From the NCBI GenBank assembly GCA_964415255.1, contig CAYQAC010000002.1, forward strand, positions 1 to 64,000: DNA of 64,000 nucleotides, written 5' to 3'. Below are positions 33,720-42,537 of this stretch, one piece after another. A program made the translations under genes and the position numbers. Below the pieces are notes generated by a model. That model saw only the letters and a list, made by a program, of their open reading frames with translations. It searched no databases and was not told the origin of the DNA. The DNA is from JAHBVY01 sp964415255 (GTDB lineage: Bacteria > Myxococcota_A > Polyangia > Polyangiales > Polyangiaceae). How positions within the stretch are numbered: position 1 is the stretch's first letter; every line of letters begins with the position of its first letter.

Positions 33720-36359
33720 GTGTCTCGCCCGCTCCGGAACCGACTGACCGCCGCTTGCTGCCTTGCCGTCACGCTCACCGCCTGTGGCGGCTCAGGCGGC
33801 TCCCAGAGCGACGCCGAGACGCCCAAGCGCCGCGGCGCCACGGGCGCCGATGAAGCCGAAGCAGCGCCGCGCGGCCTCCCCTCTCACGTCTTCGCTCAGG
33901 CGCCAGAGGGCACCTACGGCCCGTACATGGGCGCGGGCGGTCGCGGCGCCATCGCGCTGTGGGCCGCGCCGGGAGCTGGTAAGGTGAGCTGGCATACGCG
34001 CGCCTTCGACGAGCGTGGCGCGCCGCGCGGCGACGGACATCAGTTTGATGGCGCGCCGAGCGAGCTTGGGCTCGCGGTGGTGAAGCCGGCCGGGCAGGGC
34101 GGGGTGTTCAAGACGAGCGGCTACGCCGCGCTGTTCACGGAGCGAACGGCGTCGGGTGAGCGCGTCGGCGCCATCGCCCTCCGTGAAGACGGCTCGCTCT
34201 TAGCGGGCCCATTCACCGTCACCCAGACTGACGCCGCGGTCCTGTGGCTGAGCGGCGCGCCCACCGCACGCGGCGCGGTCGCCGTGTGGGCCGCGCGCGG
34301 CAGCGGCCAGGCGTCGCTCTACGCCGCGGAGCTCGGGGACGGCACCAGCCCAGCGAGCCCAGCGCCGTTCACCCAGCGCGCGCGCGCGTGGCAGGCGGTG
34401 CCGTTCGCGGGCGGCGTCGCGGTGGCCTGGGTGGAGGCGCCCACCGCCGCCGCGTCGGCGCCGGGGCGCGTGAGCGGCCCCGTGATGCTCGCGCTGATTG
34501 ACGAGCGCGGCGCGTTGAAGGGCAAGGCCATCACCTTGGCTGACACCGCCGGGGCGGAGCTGGATCTTGACTTGGTGGTCACCAGCGCTGGCCTGGTCGC
34601 CGCTTGGTCTGACCGCAGCGACTTGGAGGCGCGAGTCCACCTGACGCTGACCGACGCCTCGGGGAAGGTGCTCATCGCCCCCAAGGCCGCGCTGCCCACC
34701 GCCGGTGAGCAAGCGCTGGTCGACTTGCTCGCGCCGCCGGGCGGCCTGGGCCCGGCCTACGTGGTGTGGGACACACCGGGGCGCGCCGAAGAGGGCGCGC
34801 GCTGGCTCGACATCGCCCGCCTCGACGCGCGGCTCGAGCCCGAGAAGCGCGCGCGGCTCCGGGTGGCCGGCCCGGCGGACACCATCCCTGAGCTGGTCGC
34901 CAGCCAGGGCGGCGTCGCCGCGCTGACGCTGGCAGAGTCCTGCCCCAAGGGCGGCCCATGTGAGGACGCGGATCTGCTCCCCACCTTCGTGCAGTTCAGC
35001 GCGCAGCTCGACCTGGTCGCGAGCGAGCCGCTGCGCACCAGAGAATATCCAAGCGGAATCAACCTCGCCTGGGGCCTCACCTGCCCCGGCGCCGCCTGCT
35101 TCGCGGTGGCAGCGGGCAGCGACAACCCGGCGCCGCTCTTCTCGGTGGCGCTCAAGAAGACGGAGCTCGAGTATCGCCCCGCGGGCGAAGCCTGGGCGCT
35201 CGAATCACCGCCGAACCTGCTCGCGAGCCGCCCTGTCGCCAGCGCGGATCCGCTGAGCGACGTCGCGGCGCTCCCCACCCCGAGCGGCCATTTGGTCAGC
35301 TGGCTTACCTATTTCGACGACACGGCCCCCTACACCCGGCGCACCACCCCCGCGCCCGACGGCCGCTTCGATCCGGTGCGCGCCGTGCTCAGCGTGCGCT
35401 CCTTGAAGACGGACGGCGCCGCCAGCGACCCCAACGTCATCACCTACCGCGCGCGCGCGCTGGGCGGCATCGCGCTCTCCCCGGGCGACGCTAGCAAGGG
35501 CCACCTCCTGGTGTGGACGGCGGTCGACGCAGGGCGCCCGCAGGTGTTCACCACGCTCGTCAGCAGCGAAGGTAAGAAGCTGAGCCAACAGATGCTCACG
35601 CGCACTCCAGGCGACGTGAGCGACGTCGCCGCGACGCGCATCGACGAGGCGCCCGGGCGCGCCGCCGGTTGGCTGGTGGGCTGGGTGGATGAGCGGAGCG
35701 GCGACCCAGAGGTGTACGTCGCGCGCGTCTCGAGCGGCCTCCAGCGCGTGGGCGGAGACACGCGGCTGACCCAAGCGGCGGGCGCCGCCACCGACGTGAG
35801 CTTACTGGCCCAGGGGGAGCAGGTGTGGGCGGCGTGGTCCGACGCGCGCGGCGCCACAGCGCCAGGCGTCGCGGACATCTACCTCGCGCGCACCTCACAC
35901 ACCGGGCAGCCGAGCGGCGGCGAGCGGCTTGTAGTCAGTACCCCTGGCCATTCGCACTCGCCCCAGCTCGCGCTGGCGGGCGACGCGGTCACCCTCACCT
36001 GGATCGAAGAGGGCGAGGGCGCCGGGCTCCGCTTCACCCAGCTGGGCGCGGACGGCGCGCCGACGTCATCACCCCTGACCATCCCGCTGCCGGACGCCGC
36101 GCAGCCCACCGCGCTCAGCGTGGTGTGCAGCCCAGGGCTGTGCCGGGGCGTGGCCAGCGCCTCCCGCGGCGCCGCCTCCGAGCTGTACGGCTTCGTGGTG
36201 CGCCCCCCCGCCGCGCTGGTGAAGCTCCAGCGCCTGAGCCGGCTCGACGGCCCCTCCGCGCAGTCCGTCGCCCCGGCCTTGCTCGGCGATCTGCTGTGGT
36301 TCGCGGATCAGCGCGAAGGCCGCGGCTTCCTCCGCGAGGCGCGCATCCGCTGGCCTTAG
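33720..36359 (+). CDS. Large lipoprotein, probable beta-propeller
   Basis: 879 residues. I use GTG 33720, with AGG at 33708-33710; a TTG at 33711 would sit on that site. Lipobox VTLTAC, then a Ser/Asp/Ala-rich linker. The body consists of many short repeated strands ending in patterns such as AIALWAAPG, AVAVWAARG, LLVWTAVDAG, WLVGWVDERSG and VWAAWSDARG. Blades of this kind (xxWxDxRxG near the end) are typical of propeller-type surface proteins of myxobacteria. Function unknown; the product should be anchored in the outer membrane or its inner leaflet. Confidence 0.75.
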   Translation: MSRPLRNRLTAACCLAVTLTACGGSGGSQSDAETPKRRGATGADEAEAAPRGLPSHVFAQAPEGTYGPYMGAGGRGAIALWAAPGAGKVSWHTRAFDERGAPRGDGHQFDGAPSELGLAVVKPAGQGGVFKTSGYAALFTERTASGERVGAIALREDGSLLAGPFTVTQTDAAVLWLSGAPTARGAVAVWAARGSGQASLYAAELGDGTSPASPAPFTQRARAWQAVPFAGGVAVAWVEAPTAAASAPGRVSGPVMLALIDERGALKGKAITLADTAGAELDLDLVVTSAGLVAAWSDRSDLEARVHLTLTDASGKVLIAPKAALPTAGEQALVDLLAPPGGLGPAYVVWDTPGRAEEGARWLDIARLDARLEPEKRARLRVAGPADTIPELVASQGGVAALTLAESCPKGGPCEDADLLPTFVQFSAQLDLVASEPLRTREYPSGINLAWGLTCPGAACFAVAAGSDNPAPLFSVALKKTELEYRPAGEAWALESPPNLLASRPVASADPLSDVAALPTPSGHLVSWLTYFDDTAPYTRRTTPAPDGRFDPVRAVLSVRSLKTDGAASDPNVITYRARALGGIALSPGDASKGHLLVWTAVDAGRPQVFTTLVSSEGKKLSQQMLTRTPGDVSDVAATRIDEAPGRAAGWLVGWVDERSGDPEVYVARVSSGLQRVGGDTRLTQAAGAATDVSLLAQGEQVWAAWSDARGATAPGVADIYLARTSHTGQPSGGERLVVSTPGHSHSPQLALAGDAVTLTWIEEGEGAGLRFTQLGADGAPTSSPLTIPLPDAAQPTALSVVCSPGLCRGVASASRGAASELYGFVVRPPAALVKLQRLSRLDGPSAQSVAPALLGDLLWFADQREGRGFLREARIRWP

Positions 36360-36424
36360 CGAGCTAGCCTTAGCCCGTGCTCACCGCGGCGAGGCGCTCG
36401 CCGAACGCGGCGCGCTCACCGACC

Positions 36425-37408
36425 CTACTCTGGCTTCACCTGCTCGAACAGCCAGTCAACCATATCCACGCGGAAATTGTCATTAACGCCGGGGATGTGC
36501 CCTACCCCCTGCATGCGCCACAGCTCCACCTGCCCCCCAGCGGGGCAGCCCTCGTAGGCCAGGCGCTCTGTCTCAGCGCCGTTGTCGCCCCCCACGTAGT
36601 CCACCGCCGAGCCGAACGAGGTGAGCGCCCCGGCGCAGCCGTTCAAGCTCGCCCAGCGCTCCACCGTGAGCTCGGCGCCGGGGACCATCGTCTCATTGAA
36701 GGACGCTGTCTCGTAGCGCACCGTCGAGTCCTCCGTGCCGTGCATCTGCAGCACGCTCACCGGCGAAGCGGGGGTGCAGCGCGCGGCGTCGTGGAAGGTG
36801 GCGCCCGCCAAGCTGGCGATCGCCGTCACCACGCCTGGCTTCTCGCAGGCGAAGCGGTAAGACATGAAGCCGCCGTTCGAGTGCCCCAGCATGTAAACCC
36901 GACGATTATCCACACGGAAACGCTGCTTCGCCTCGTCGATCAAGCCCGAGAGGTAGGCGACGTCGTCCACCCCAGTCCCGCCGAAGTCGCAGCAAGCGTC
37001 CGTCGCGTTCCAGAACCGCTTCCCGTCGGCGCCCGGGGTGCCATCGGGGGACAGGTAGATGAAGCCGCGGCGCTCCGCCTGCTGCTTCAATTGAAACAAG
37101 AGCTCTTGGAGCGAGGCGGTGGCGCCGAACCCATGCAGCATCACCACCAGCGGCGCCGGTGTGCGCCCGTCGTAGCTGCTCGGGAGGTAGGGCGTCACGG
37201 GGCGCTCGCCGCCGAGCGGCGACAAGTCCGGCTCGAACACACCGCCTGTGCCGCCCATCGCGCCGGCGCCACCGCTCCCGCCAGCGCCCCCATTCGCTCC
37301 CGACGCGGCGCCTCCCGCGGCTGGGCCGCTCCCGCCGCCTCCACCACAGGCCCACACCCCCACCAAACAACCCGAGAGGACCCACACGAAGCGAACGTGA
37401 CGTAGCAT
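36425..37408 (-). CDS. Secreted PHB-depolymerase/LpqC-type esterase, lipoprotein
   Basis: 327 residues from ATG 37408. Signal and lipobox GVWACG, then a Gly/Ala-rich linker. The alpha/beta-hydrolase domain starts at LVVMLHGFGATA (oxyanion region), with nucleophile elbow YMLGHSNGGFMSYR, Asp in MHGTEDSTVRY and His in GVGHIPG, a complete triad. FWNATDACCDFGG is characteristic of the PHB-depolymerase/feruloyl-esterase group. It likely hydrolyses esters of polymers or plant-type phenolics outside the cell. Convergent with the large lipoprotein gene; 78 bases from the ArsC-family gene on the same strand. Confidence 0.87.
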   Translation of the reverse strand: MLRHVRFVWVLSGCLVGVWACGGGGGSGPAAGGAASGANGGAGGSGGAGAMGGTGGVFEPDLSPLGGERPVTPYLPSSYDGRTPAPLVVMLHGFGATASLQELLFQLKQQAERRGFIYLSPDGTPGADGKRFWNATDACCDFGGTGVDDVAYLSGLIDEAKQRFRVDNRRVYMLGHSNGGFMSYRFACEKPGVVTAIASLAGATFHDAARCTPASPVSVLQMHGTEDSTVRYETASFNETMVPGAELTVERWASLNGCAGALTSFGSAVDYVGGDNGAETERLAYEGCPAGGQVELWRMQGVGHIPGVNDNFRVDMVDWLFEQVKPE

Positions 37409-37485
37409 GGCCCCAGAGCCTAAGGCGTCTCCCCGCGCGCCACCAGGGAACACTGCACCCCGCCGCGCGAGGCTCCTTCAGCAGG

Positions 37486-37836
37486 CTACAGCAGCTCGAG
37501 CACCCGCTCCGGCGGCCGCCCAATCACCGCGCGCTCCCCGACCACCGCGATGGGCCGCTCCATCAAAATGGGGTGCTCCGCCACGGCGCGGCAGACAGCG
37601 TCCGCCGAGCTCTTGGGCGTCAACCCCAGCGCTTGATACGGCGCCTCCCGGGTGCGCAAGAGCTCATGGGCCGAAATGCCGAGCCGCTTGATGAGCCGCT
37701 TCACGGCGCTCGCCGTGAGCGGTTGGTCCAGGTACCGAACCACCTCCACCTCGGCTCCTTTTTCCGTAAGGAGTTCGAGCGCCTGGCGGCTCTTGGAGCA
37801 GCGTGGGTTGTGATAGAGGGTGACGGCCTGGGTCAT
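37486..37836 (-). CDS. ArsC-family thioredoxin-fold protein (YfgD-like)
   Basis: 116 residues. The ATG at 37836 has a good GGAGG upstream; the frame opens further but without a ribosome site. The N-terminal motif YHNPRCSKSRQALELL has the single reactive Cys of ArsC/YfgD proteins; IKRLGISAHELLRTREAPY and HPILMERPIAVVGERAVIGRP are conserved family blocks. It may reduce arsenate with glutathione/glutaredoxin, but YfgD-like members usually lack proven arsenate activity and no other ars gene is present, so the substrate is open. Confidence 0.85.
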   Translation of the reverse strand: MTQAVTLYHNPRCSKSRQALELLTEKGAEVEVVRYLDQPLTASAVKRLIKRLGISAHELLRTREAPYQALGLTPKSSADAVCRAVAEHPILMERPIAVVGERAVIGRPPERVLELL

Positions 37837-37953
37837 GGGTACCTCCGCGAGCTTGCGCAGCGGCCGCTCGTGTAGCACACCGCCGACGCGCCCAGCAGGT
37901 CCCTCACTACTGTGACCTGGGAGGCCCGCATTTCCAACGCTCGTCCACGCGCC

Positions 37954-38973
37954 ATGCTCCAGACCACGACACACGAGCGCCCGCCGGTTCGTTTGGGTGC
38001 TGCGCTTGTTGGAGCGCTCACCGCTGGCCTCAGCTTGAGCGCGCCAGCACTCGCCACGCCGAGCGCCGAGCCAGCGTCGCGAGCGGACACAGTCCGTTTG
38101 GCTGACGATACCTCAACCGTCGTCGCCGACAGCGTGGAGCGTGACGCCGATAGCGCGGCCACCGTAGCCACCGACGCAGCGCCCAGCGAGGCAGAAGACA
38201 GCCAGGCTGACGACAGTGAAGCTGACGCCGCGGCGCCCCCGGAGCCTCAATACTCCCCCTGGCAGACAGACCGCGCGACGCCCTTCGTCTCACTCGCCAC
38301 CGACTTCGGCGTGGTGTACGCGCGCCCGCGGCTCACCCTCGGGTACGGCGCGCCGTTCTGGAGCTACGTCGGCCTCGACGCCCACTGGATCGTCACCAAC
38401 AGCTTCACCGCGCCCTACATCGGTTGGCGCGCGAGCCTGCCCTTCTTAGACGTCACCATGGGGGTGCGCCGCACGCTGCCGTTCGATAGGCGCTTGCTCC
38501 CCCCGCGTGAGCGCCACCACGCCGACTCCCTCGCGGTGCCGCCCGGCGAGGAGCGCGCCGCATACACCGCCATCGATTTTGAGGTCGCGGCCGTCGCCCC
38601 GCTGGGTCACGGCGGCGCGTTCCTCTCGGTGCATCCGGTTTACATCGATGTGCCGGAGGAGCACCACGTGTTCGATGAGGTGCTGCGCGCGGTGATGAAG
38701 CCGCCCTTCGCCATGGGTTTCCGCGGTGGCTATGTCCTCGGCCTCGACGAGAAGCAGGACATTCAAGTGGGCGCCGGCGCCGAGTACGTCTTGCTCCCAG
38801 GGCGCCCCAAGGGCGTGACGCGCGTGGGCCCCATCGTCCACCTGACCTTCAGTAAAACGCTGGAGGGCTTCTTCGTCTTCTCTGCGGTCGTCGATTCCCC
38901 TGACGACCTCAGCATCGAGGACGGAACCTACGCGTTCCTCGGCCTACTCCACCGCTGGGCCCAGCGGTTTTAG
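37954..38973 (+). CDS. Probable outer-membrane beta-barrel-like protein
   Basis: 339 residues from ATG 37954, with a signal region (VGALTAGLSLSAPALA) and a ~70-residue Asp/Ala/Glu-rich segment. From ~90 the protein has regular amphipathic strands (FVSLATDFGVVYARPRLTLG, GAPFWSYVGLDAHWIV, AGAEYVLL, VGPIVHLTFSKTLEGFFVFS) ending near a terminal Phe, as outer-membrane barrels do. No family name is recognised. It is divergent from the ArsC-family gene, about 120 bases away. Confidence 0.65.
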   Translation: MLQTTTHERPPVRLGAALVGALTAGLSLSAPALATPSAEPASRADTVRLADDTSTVVADSVERDADSAATVATDAAPSEAEDSQADDSEADAAAPPEPQYSPWQTDRATPFVSLATDFGVVYARPRLTLGYGAPFWSYVGLDAHWIVTNSFTAPYIGWRASLPFLDVTMGVRRTLPFDRRLLPPRERHHADSLAVPPGEERAAYTAIDFEVAAVAPLGHGGAFLSVHPVYIDVPEEHHVFDEVLRAVMKPPFAMGFRGGYVLGLDEKQDIQVGAGAEYVLLPGRPKGVTRVGPIVHLTFSKTLEGFFVFSAVVDSPDDLSIEDGTYAFLGLLHRWAQRF

Positions 38974-39094
38974 TCAGGTCTGTCGGCGCGGCACTCAGGC
39001 TCAGGAGCACCAGCGGAGCGCCCGCATCGCCCGCCCCAGGAGCGGCGACTCAAGCATTCGTCAGCACTCCTGACGCATCTAAAGATCGGGGATC

Positions 39095-39118
39095 AGGGGG
39101 TTTGCCTGCACCGCCCCG
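39095..39118 (+). repeat. Dispersed G-rich motif, copy 5
   Basis: AGGGGGTTTG, CCT, then GCACCGCCC; nearly identical to copy 3 over 17 bases. It lies ~120 bases 3' of the barrel-like gene on the same strand. Confidence 0.75.
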
Positions 39119-39164
39119 CGACCACCGAACAGGCTCTGCCCCAGGTGCCGCCCCCCACAAACCC

Positions 39165-39647
39165 CTACTCCCCCGCAGCACCATCTAGCGCCGCATCGCC
39201 CTTCACCGCAGCCCCCGCGTCGGGCGCCGCTGCGTCCACCGCGCTCGGCGCCTCTGCGGCGTTGGCGCGCTTTGGGAACAGCCCTTCGCAGGCCTCGTCG
39301 CGTAGCTCCGCGAGGCGCTGCTTGTCCCCCGCGTCGGCGCCGGCCCAGGCTATCTGCGCCTGAGTGCAGTTCGTGTTGCGCTTCACCTCGCGCATCAAGG
39401 ACGCGATGTGCTCCATGTTCAGCTCCGACAGCTGCTCCGCCGCGGCCTTGCCCGAGTTGCTGTTCGGCGACTTCGCGACGGCGGCGCGGCACGCCTCCAT
39501 CGCCTGTTCAACCTCACCCTTCGAGCGAAGGTCAATGCAACGATCTAAATCGGCCTTGCCCGGATCACAGCCCCAGGTGAGCACAGCGAGCGACAACACG
39601 CCGAGCGACCCACTCAGCGACCTGCTAATCCCATCGGAGCGACGCAT
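39165..39647 (-). CDS. Small lipoprotein with helical (TPR-like) domain
   Basis: 160 residues from ATG 39647, where a signal with lipobox VLTWGC is well placed. Mature residues 25-110 are helical, with Ala-spaced heptad-like patterns (GEVEQAMEACRAAVAKSPN resembles one tetratricopeptide unit), and the end is Ala/Asp-rich. Three further Cys residues could form disulfides. Function unknown; located in the envelope. It lies 3' of the amidase gene on the same strand. Confidence 0.6.
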   Translation of the reverse strand: MRRSDGISRSLSGSLGVLSLAVLTWGCDPGKADLDRCIDLRSKGEVEQAMEACRAAVAKSPNSNSGKAAAEQLSELNMEHIASLMREVKRNTNCTQAQIAWAGADAGDKQRLAELRDEACEGLFPKRANAAEAPSAVDAAAPDAGAAVKGDAALDGAAGE

Positions 39648-39806
39648 GGCTCGCCCCCTACCATCACCCCCCGGCGTCGGCCAACTGCTCACGCCGCAGC
39701 GCCACCGAGAGCAACCCAGCGCACGCCGCAGAGCCAGTCAGCGCCACGCAGAGCTACGCACAGCGACGCAGCGCACGCAGCGCCTGAGGCACCACGCGGC
39801 GCCGCT

Positions 39807-41264
39807 TCAGCTCAGGCCTGCCAGCGCCGGCGGGCGCCAGCCGCCGAACGCGCGCTCAAGCTCCAGGGCGGCGGCGATGGTGAGGTGATCGTTCATCGGC
39901 GCGCTCACCACCTGCACACCGAGCGGCAGGCCGTCTTGTGCTAGCCCGAGCGGCACCTGGGTGACGGGCAGCTCCAGCACGTTGAAGATGGCGTGGTAGC
40001 TCCAAGGCATGTGGAGGCGCGTGGCCCAGCGCGCCGGCACGCGGTGCCTCGGCGCGGTGGTCACGTAAGGCGGATACAAGAGCAGGCCGCCTTCGCCGAG
40101 CAGCGCCAGGATCTCCTGCTTCAGCTGCAGCCCCAGCGCCGCCAGCTCCTTCGCTCGCTTCGGGAAGCGGCGCACCATGGGATCAGTCACCGCGGTGCAG
40201 AGCGCCATCCAGGTGTGATCCGAGGCGCCCACGGACCACTTCAGCATCTCGCGCCAAGCGGAGACGGGCGTGCCCTCGCCCAGCAGGGTGCCGAACGGCA
40301 CCTCATTCGCGAGCCCCATCATCGAAGCCCAAATCTCGAATTGCCTGCGGAGCGCAGGCAGCTCCACCACCCGCAGCTCCATCCCGCGGGCCACCAGGTG
40401 CTCTGCTGCGCGCCGCTGCGCCCGGAGCAGCTCGGGCGCCACCGGCAGCGCGCCGCTCCCCTCAATGGAGATCAGCGTGCGCCCTTCAAACGACACCGCG
40501 TTAGGATCGCCCAGCTGACTAGCTGAGGCGCACTCGGGATACTGCGCGTCAGGGCCCGCCAGGATACGGAGCAGCGGCATCAGATCCTCCGCGCGGCGCG
40601 TCATCGGTCCGCTGCACAGGTAGCGCTGCATCGCGCCGTCCGTCTCGGGGTACTGCCCGCTGTTCGGCACCACCATCGGGCTCGGCTTGTGCCCAAAGAT
40701 CCCGTTGAAGTATGCCGGGTTGCGGATTGAGCCCCCCACGTCAGAGCCGAGCCCGAACGGCGACACGCCGGAGGCGATCGCCGCTGCCTCCCCACCTGAG
40801 CTGCCACCGACGATGCGAGAGGCGTCGTAGGGGTTACGGCTCCTGCCGTACACGGGGTTCACCGACTCCATCCACATGCAGAGCTCGCTGATGTTGGTCA
40901 CCCCGAGCGGGATGGCGCCCGCCGCGCGCAGCCGCGCCACCGCCGTCGCGTCCTCTGTGGCGATCACGTCCCTGCGCGCGCGCAGGCCCGCGCTGTGAGG
41001 CATTCCCGTAAAGGAAAAGCTCTCCTTGATGGTGCACGGCACGCCGAGCAGCGGCGGCAGATCGTCTCCGCCCTGAGCCAGGCGCTGGTCCGCGGCGTCC
41101 GCCTCGCGCCGCGCCTCACGCTGACGCGCGCGCGCCACCGCGTTGGTGTGGGGGTTGGTGCGCTCGAGCTGCTCCAGGTGGAGCTCCACCAGCTCCCGCG
41201 CGCTGATCTCCTGAGCGCGCAGCCGGCGCGCGAGCTCCATGGCGGACACAAGGCGTGGATCCAT
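39807..41264 (-). CDS. Amidase-signature hydrolase (FAAH2-like)
   Basis: 485 residues from ATG 41264. The Ser-cisSer-Lys machinery is visible: Lys in PCTIKESFSFTG (~residue 77), cis-Ser in GGSSGGEAAAI and nucleophile Ser in GSDVGGSIRNPAYF. Overall length and the ALMRRPA-like C-terminal half fit fatty-acid-amide-hydrolase-2-like amidases; the usual indole/acyl-amide substrates cannot be chosen from sequence. No signal peptide, so cytoplasmic. 159 bases separate it from bfr, including one G-rich motif. Confidence 0.88.
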   Translation of the reverse strand: MDPRLVSAMELARRLRAQEISARELVELHLEQLERTNPHTNAVARARQREARREADAADQRLAQGGDDLPPLLGVPCTIKESFSFTGMPHSAGLRARRDVIATEDATAVARLRAAGAIPLGVTNISELCMWMESVNPVYGRSRNPYDASRIVGGSSGGEAAAIASGVSPFGLGSDVGGSIRNPAYFNGIFGHKPSPMVVPNSGQYPETDGAMQRYLCSGPMTRRAEDLMPLLRILAGPDAQYPECASASQLGDPNAVSFEGRTLISIEGSGALPVAPELLRAQRRAAEHLVARGMELRVVELPALRRQFEIWASMMGLANEVPFGTLLGEGTPVSAWREMLKWSVGASDHTWMALCTAVTDPMVRRFPKRAKELAALGLQLKQEILALLGEGGLLLYPPYVTTAPRHRVPARWATRLHMPWSYHAIFNVLELPVTQVPLGLAQDGLPLGVQVVSAPMNDHLTIAAALELERAFGGWRPPALAGLS

Positions 41265-41380
41265 GCACGGGACGGTGCAGCGCAGCGCCCCACAAGGGAA
41301 GGGTGAATGCACACGCCACCCAAACGCCGCCCGCCACCGACGTGCACGCAGGGGCGACCGCCGGTCGCCCCGTCACCTGA

Positions 41381-41410
41381 GCGCGGTGCCCAACCCCCCC
41401 TCAAAAAAAA
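41381..41410 (-). repeat. Dispersed G-rich motif, copy 6
   Basis: Minus strand: nine T, GA, seven G, TTGGGCACCGCGC. It begins 14 bases after the bfr stop codon on the same strand. Confidence 0.75.
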
Positions 41411-41423
41411 ACCGAACGGCGCG

Positions 41424-41894
41424 CTACTCGTGGATTTGCTGAGCCAGGTAGCGCTCGCGCCCCAGCTCCTTCACCTGGTGCAGCTGCGCCTCAAGCCAGT
41501 CGACGCCCTCCTCCTCCTCCTTGAGGATGGCCTCCAAGAGCTCGCGGGTGCCGTTGTCGTGCAGGTCGCGGCAGAGCGTGATGGCGCGGTTCAGGCGCTT
41601 CACCGCCTCCAGCTCAAGCTCAAGATCGAGCTGGTGCTGCTCCACTGGCTCCTCGCCCACCTTCACGGGGAAGTAGCGCTGCATGTTGGGCACGCCGTTC
41701 AGGAACAGGATGCGCGCGATGACCTTGTCCGCGTGCTTCATCTCCTCGATCGACTCCGAGCGCTTGTTCTGAGCCAGCCGCTCGTAGCCCCAGTCTTCAC
41801 ACATACGATAGTGAATGAAGTACTGGTTGATGGCGGTGAGCTCGGAGGTGAGCACCTCGTTCAGCGCCTCGATGATCTGCGGTTCCCCTTTCAC
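41424..41894 (-). CDS. bfr: Bacterioferritin with an altered ferroxidase site
   Basis: 156 residues from GTG 41894 (AAGGAGG upstream). The 24-mer stores iron as ferric mineral. Numbering equals the E. coli protein: ferroxidase ligands Glu18, Tyr25, Glu51, His54, Glu94 and Glu127 are present, as is the haem ligand Met52, but residue 130, normally His, is Gly (GGC at 41505-41507, in KEEEEGVDWLE). Glu128 and Glu129 lie beside it. Loss of His130 should weaken one iron site. It may form mixed shells with another Bfr encoded elsewhere. The neighbour in divergent orientation is bfd, its ferredoxin. Confidence 0.93.
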   Translation of the reverse strand: MKGEPQIIEALNEVLTSELTAINQYFIHYRMCEDWGYERLAQNKRSESIEEMKHADKVIARILFLNGVPNMQRYFPVKVGEEPVEQHQLDLELELEAVKRLNRAITLCRDLHDNGTRELLEAILKEEEEGVDWLEAQLHQVKELGRERYLAQQIHE

Positions 41895-42012
41895 GGCTCC
41901 TCCTTGCTGGACGGCGACCCAAGGACGCCGAAAGTGACTCTCAGCGACCCCAGAGGGTCGCCCACTGAGCCCCACGCTAGGACGTTTGGCGCGCCGTGCC
42001 CCCGCTTTCTGC

Positions 42013-42031
42013 GATAAGGATTTTCAATTGC
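42013..42031. promoter_or_regulatory. Weak Fur-box-like site upstream of bfr
   Basis: GATAAGGATTTTCAATTGC matches 13 of 19 positions of the E. coli Fur consensus and lies about 120 bases upstream of the bfr start in an AT-rich patch. Weak; could be only a promoter region. Confidence 0.25.
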
Positions 42032-42174
42032 TCAAAAGATTTCAAGCACTTACCGGAGCGCGCGCAACAATGAGCGCGGGGCCACCCCAAGATGCACCGA
42101 GCGAGCAGCAACCCTGCGCCGGGGCGCGCACAGTTTGCGCAAATCACATCCGGCCTGCCGGCCGGCTCAGGAAC

Positions 42175-42197
42175 GATATTGATATCCGTTATCAATC
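42175..42197. promoter_or_regulatory. Fur-box-like operator of bfd
   Basis: GATATTGATATCCGTTATC matches 15 of 19 positions of the Fur consensus, and contains the inverted repeat TTGATA-5-TATCAA. It ends 24 bases before the bfd ATG, over the expected promoter, so iron-replete Fur would repress bfd, as known for bfd genes in other proteobacteria. Confidence 0.7.
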
Positions 42198-42220
42198 AGC
42201 TAGGCTCTCAGCCAGCTCAG

Positions 42221-42442
42221 ATGCTCGTCTGCCACTGCCACGGGATCAACGACCGCACCATCCGCGAGTGTGTCCGCGCTGGGTGTTCCAACGCGCGCGG
42301 CGTCTCCAAGGCCTGCGGCGCCGGGACTGACTGCGGCGGCTGTGCCCGCTTGGTGAAGTCGGTCGTGCATGAGGAGCTGCAGCGCCTGGAGGGCGAGGGC
42401 CCCTGCTTCCACCTCCCGATGGCCGAGCTCAGCCCCGCCTAA
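42221..42442 (+). CDS. bfd: Bacterioferritin-associated ferredoxin
   Basis: 73 residues from ATG 42221. The four [2Fe-2S] cysteines sit at 4, 6, 38 and 41 (MLVCHC and TDCGGC), as in E. coli Bfd, within a family-typical length. It delivers electrons to the haem of bacterioferritin to release stored iron. Divergent from bfr; a Fur-box-like site lies directly upstream. The C-terminal 15 residues (GPCFHLPMAEL...) extend slightly beyond the core fold. Confidence 0.92.
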   Translation: MLVCHCHGINDRTIRECVRAGCSNARGVSKACGAGTDCGGCARLVKSVVHEELQRLEGEGPCFHLPMAELSPA

Positions 42443-42493
42443 GGCCGCTGGCGCCGTCGCTGCACGGCGCCTTCAGCGAGGCCCAGTCAGCCT

Positions 42494-42528
42494 ACCTGAC
42501 GCTGAGTCAGGTCGGCGCCTGACTCAGC
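42494..42528. terminator. Overlapping hairpins between bfd and phoD
   Basis: A perfect 11-bp stem, GCTGAGTCAGG (42501-42511) with CCTGACTCAGC (42518-42528), loop 6. A second stem, ACCTGAC (42494-42500) with GTCAGGT (42506-42512), shares bases with the first, so only one can form at a time. It lies between convergent stop codons and can serve both directions; there is no T run. Confidence 0.6.
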
Positions 42529-42537
42529 CGAGCGCCC

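Noticed and set aside
37345..37380. C-rich segment resembling the antisense of the motif
   Set aside because: It encodes the signal peptide of the esterase and differs in the core.
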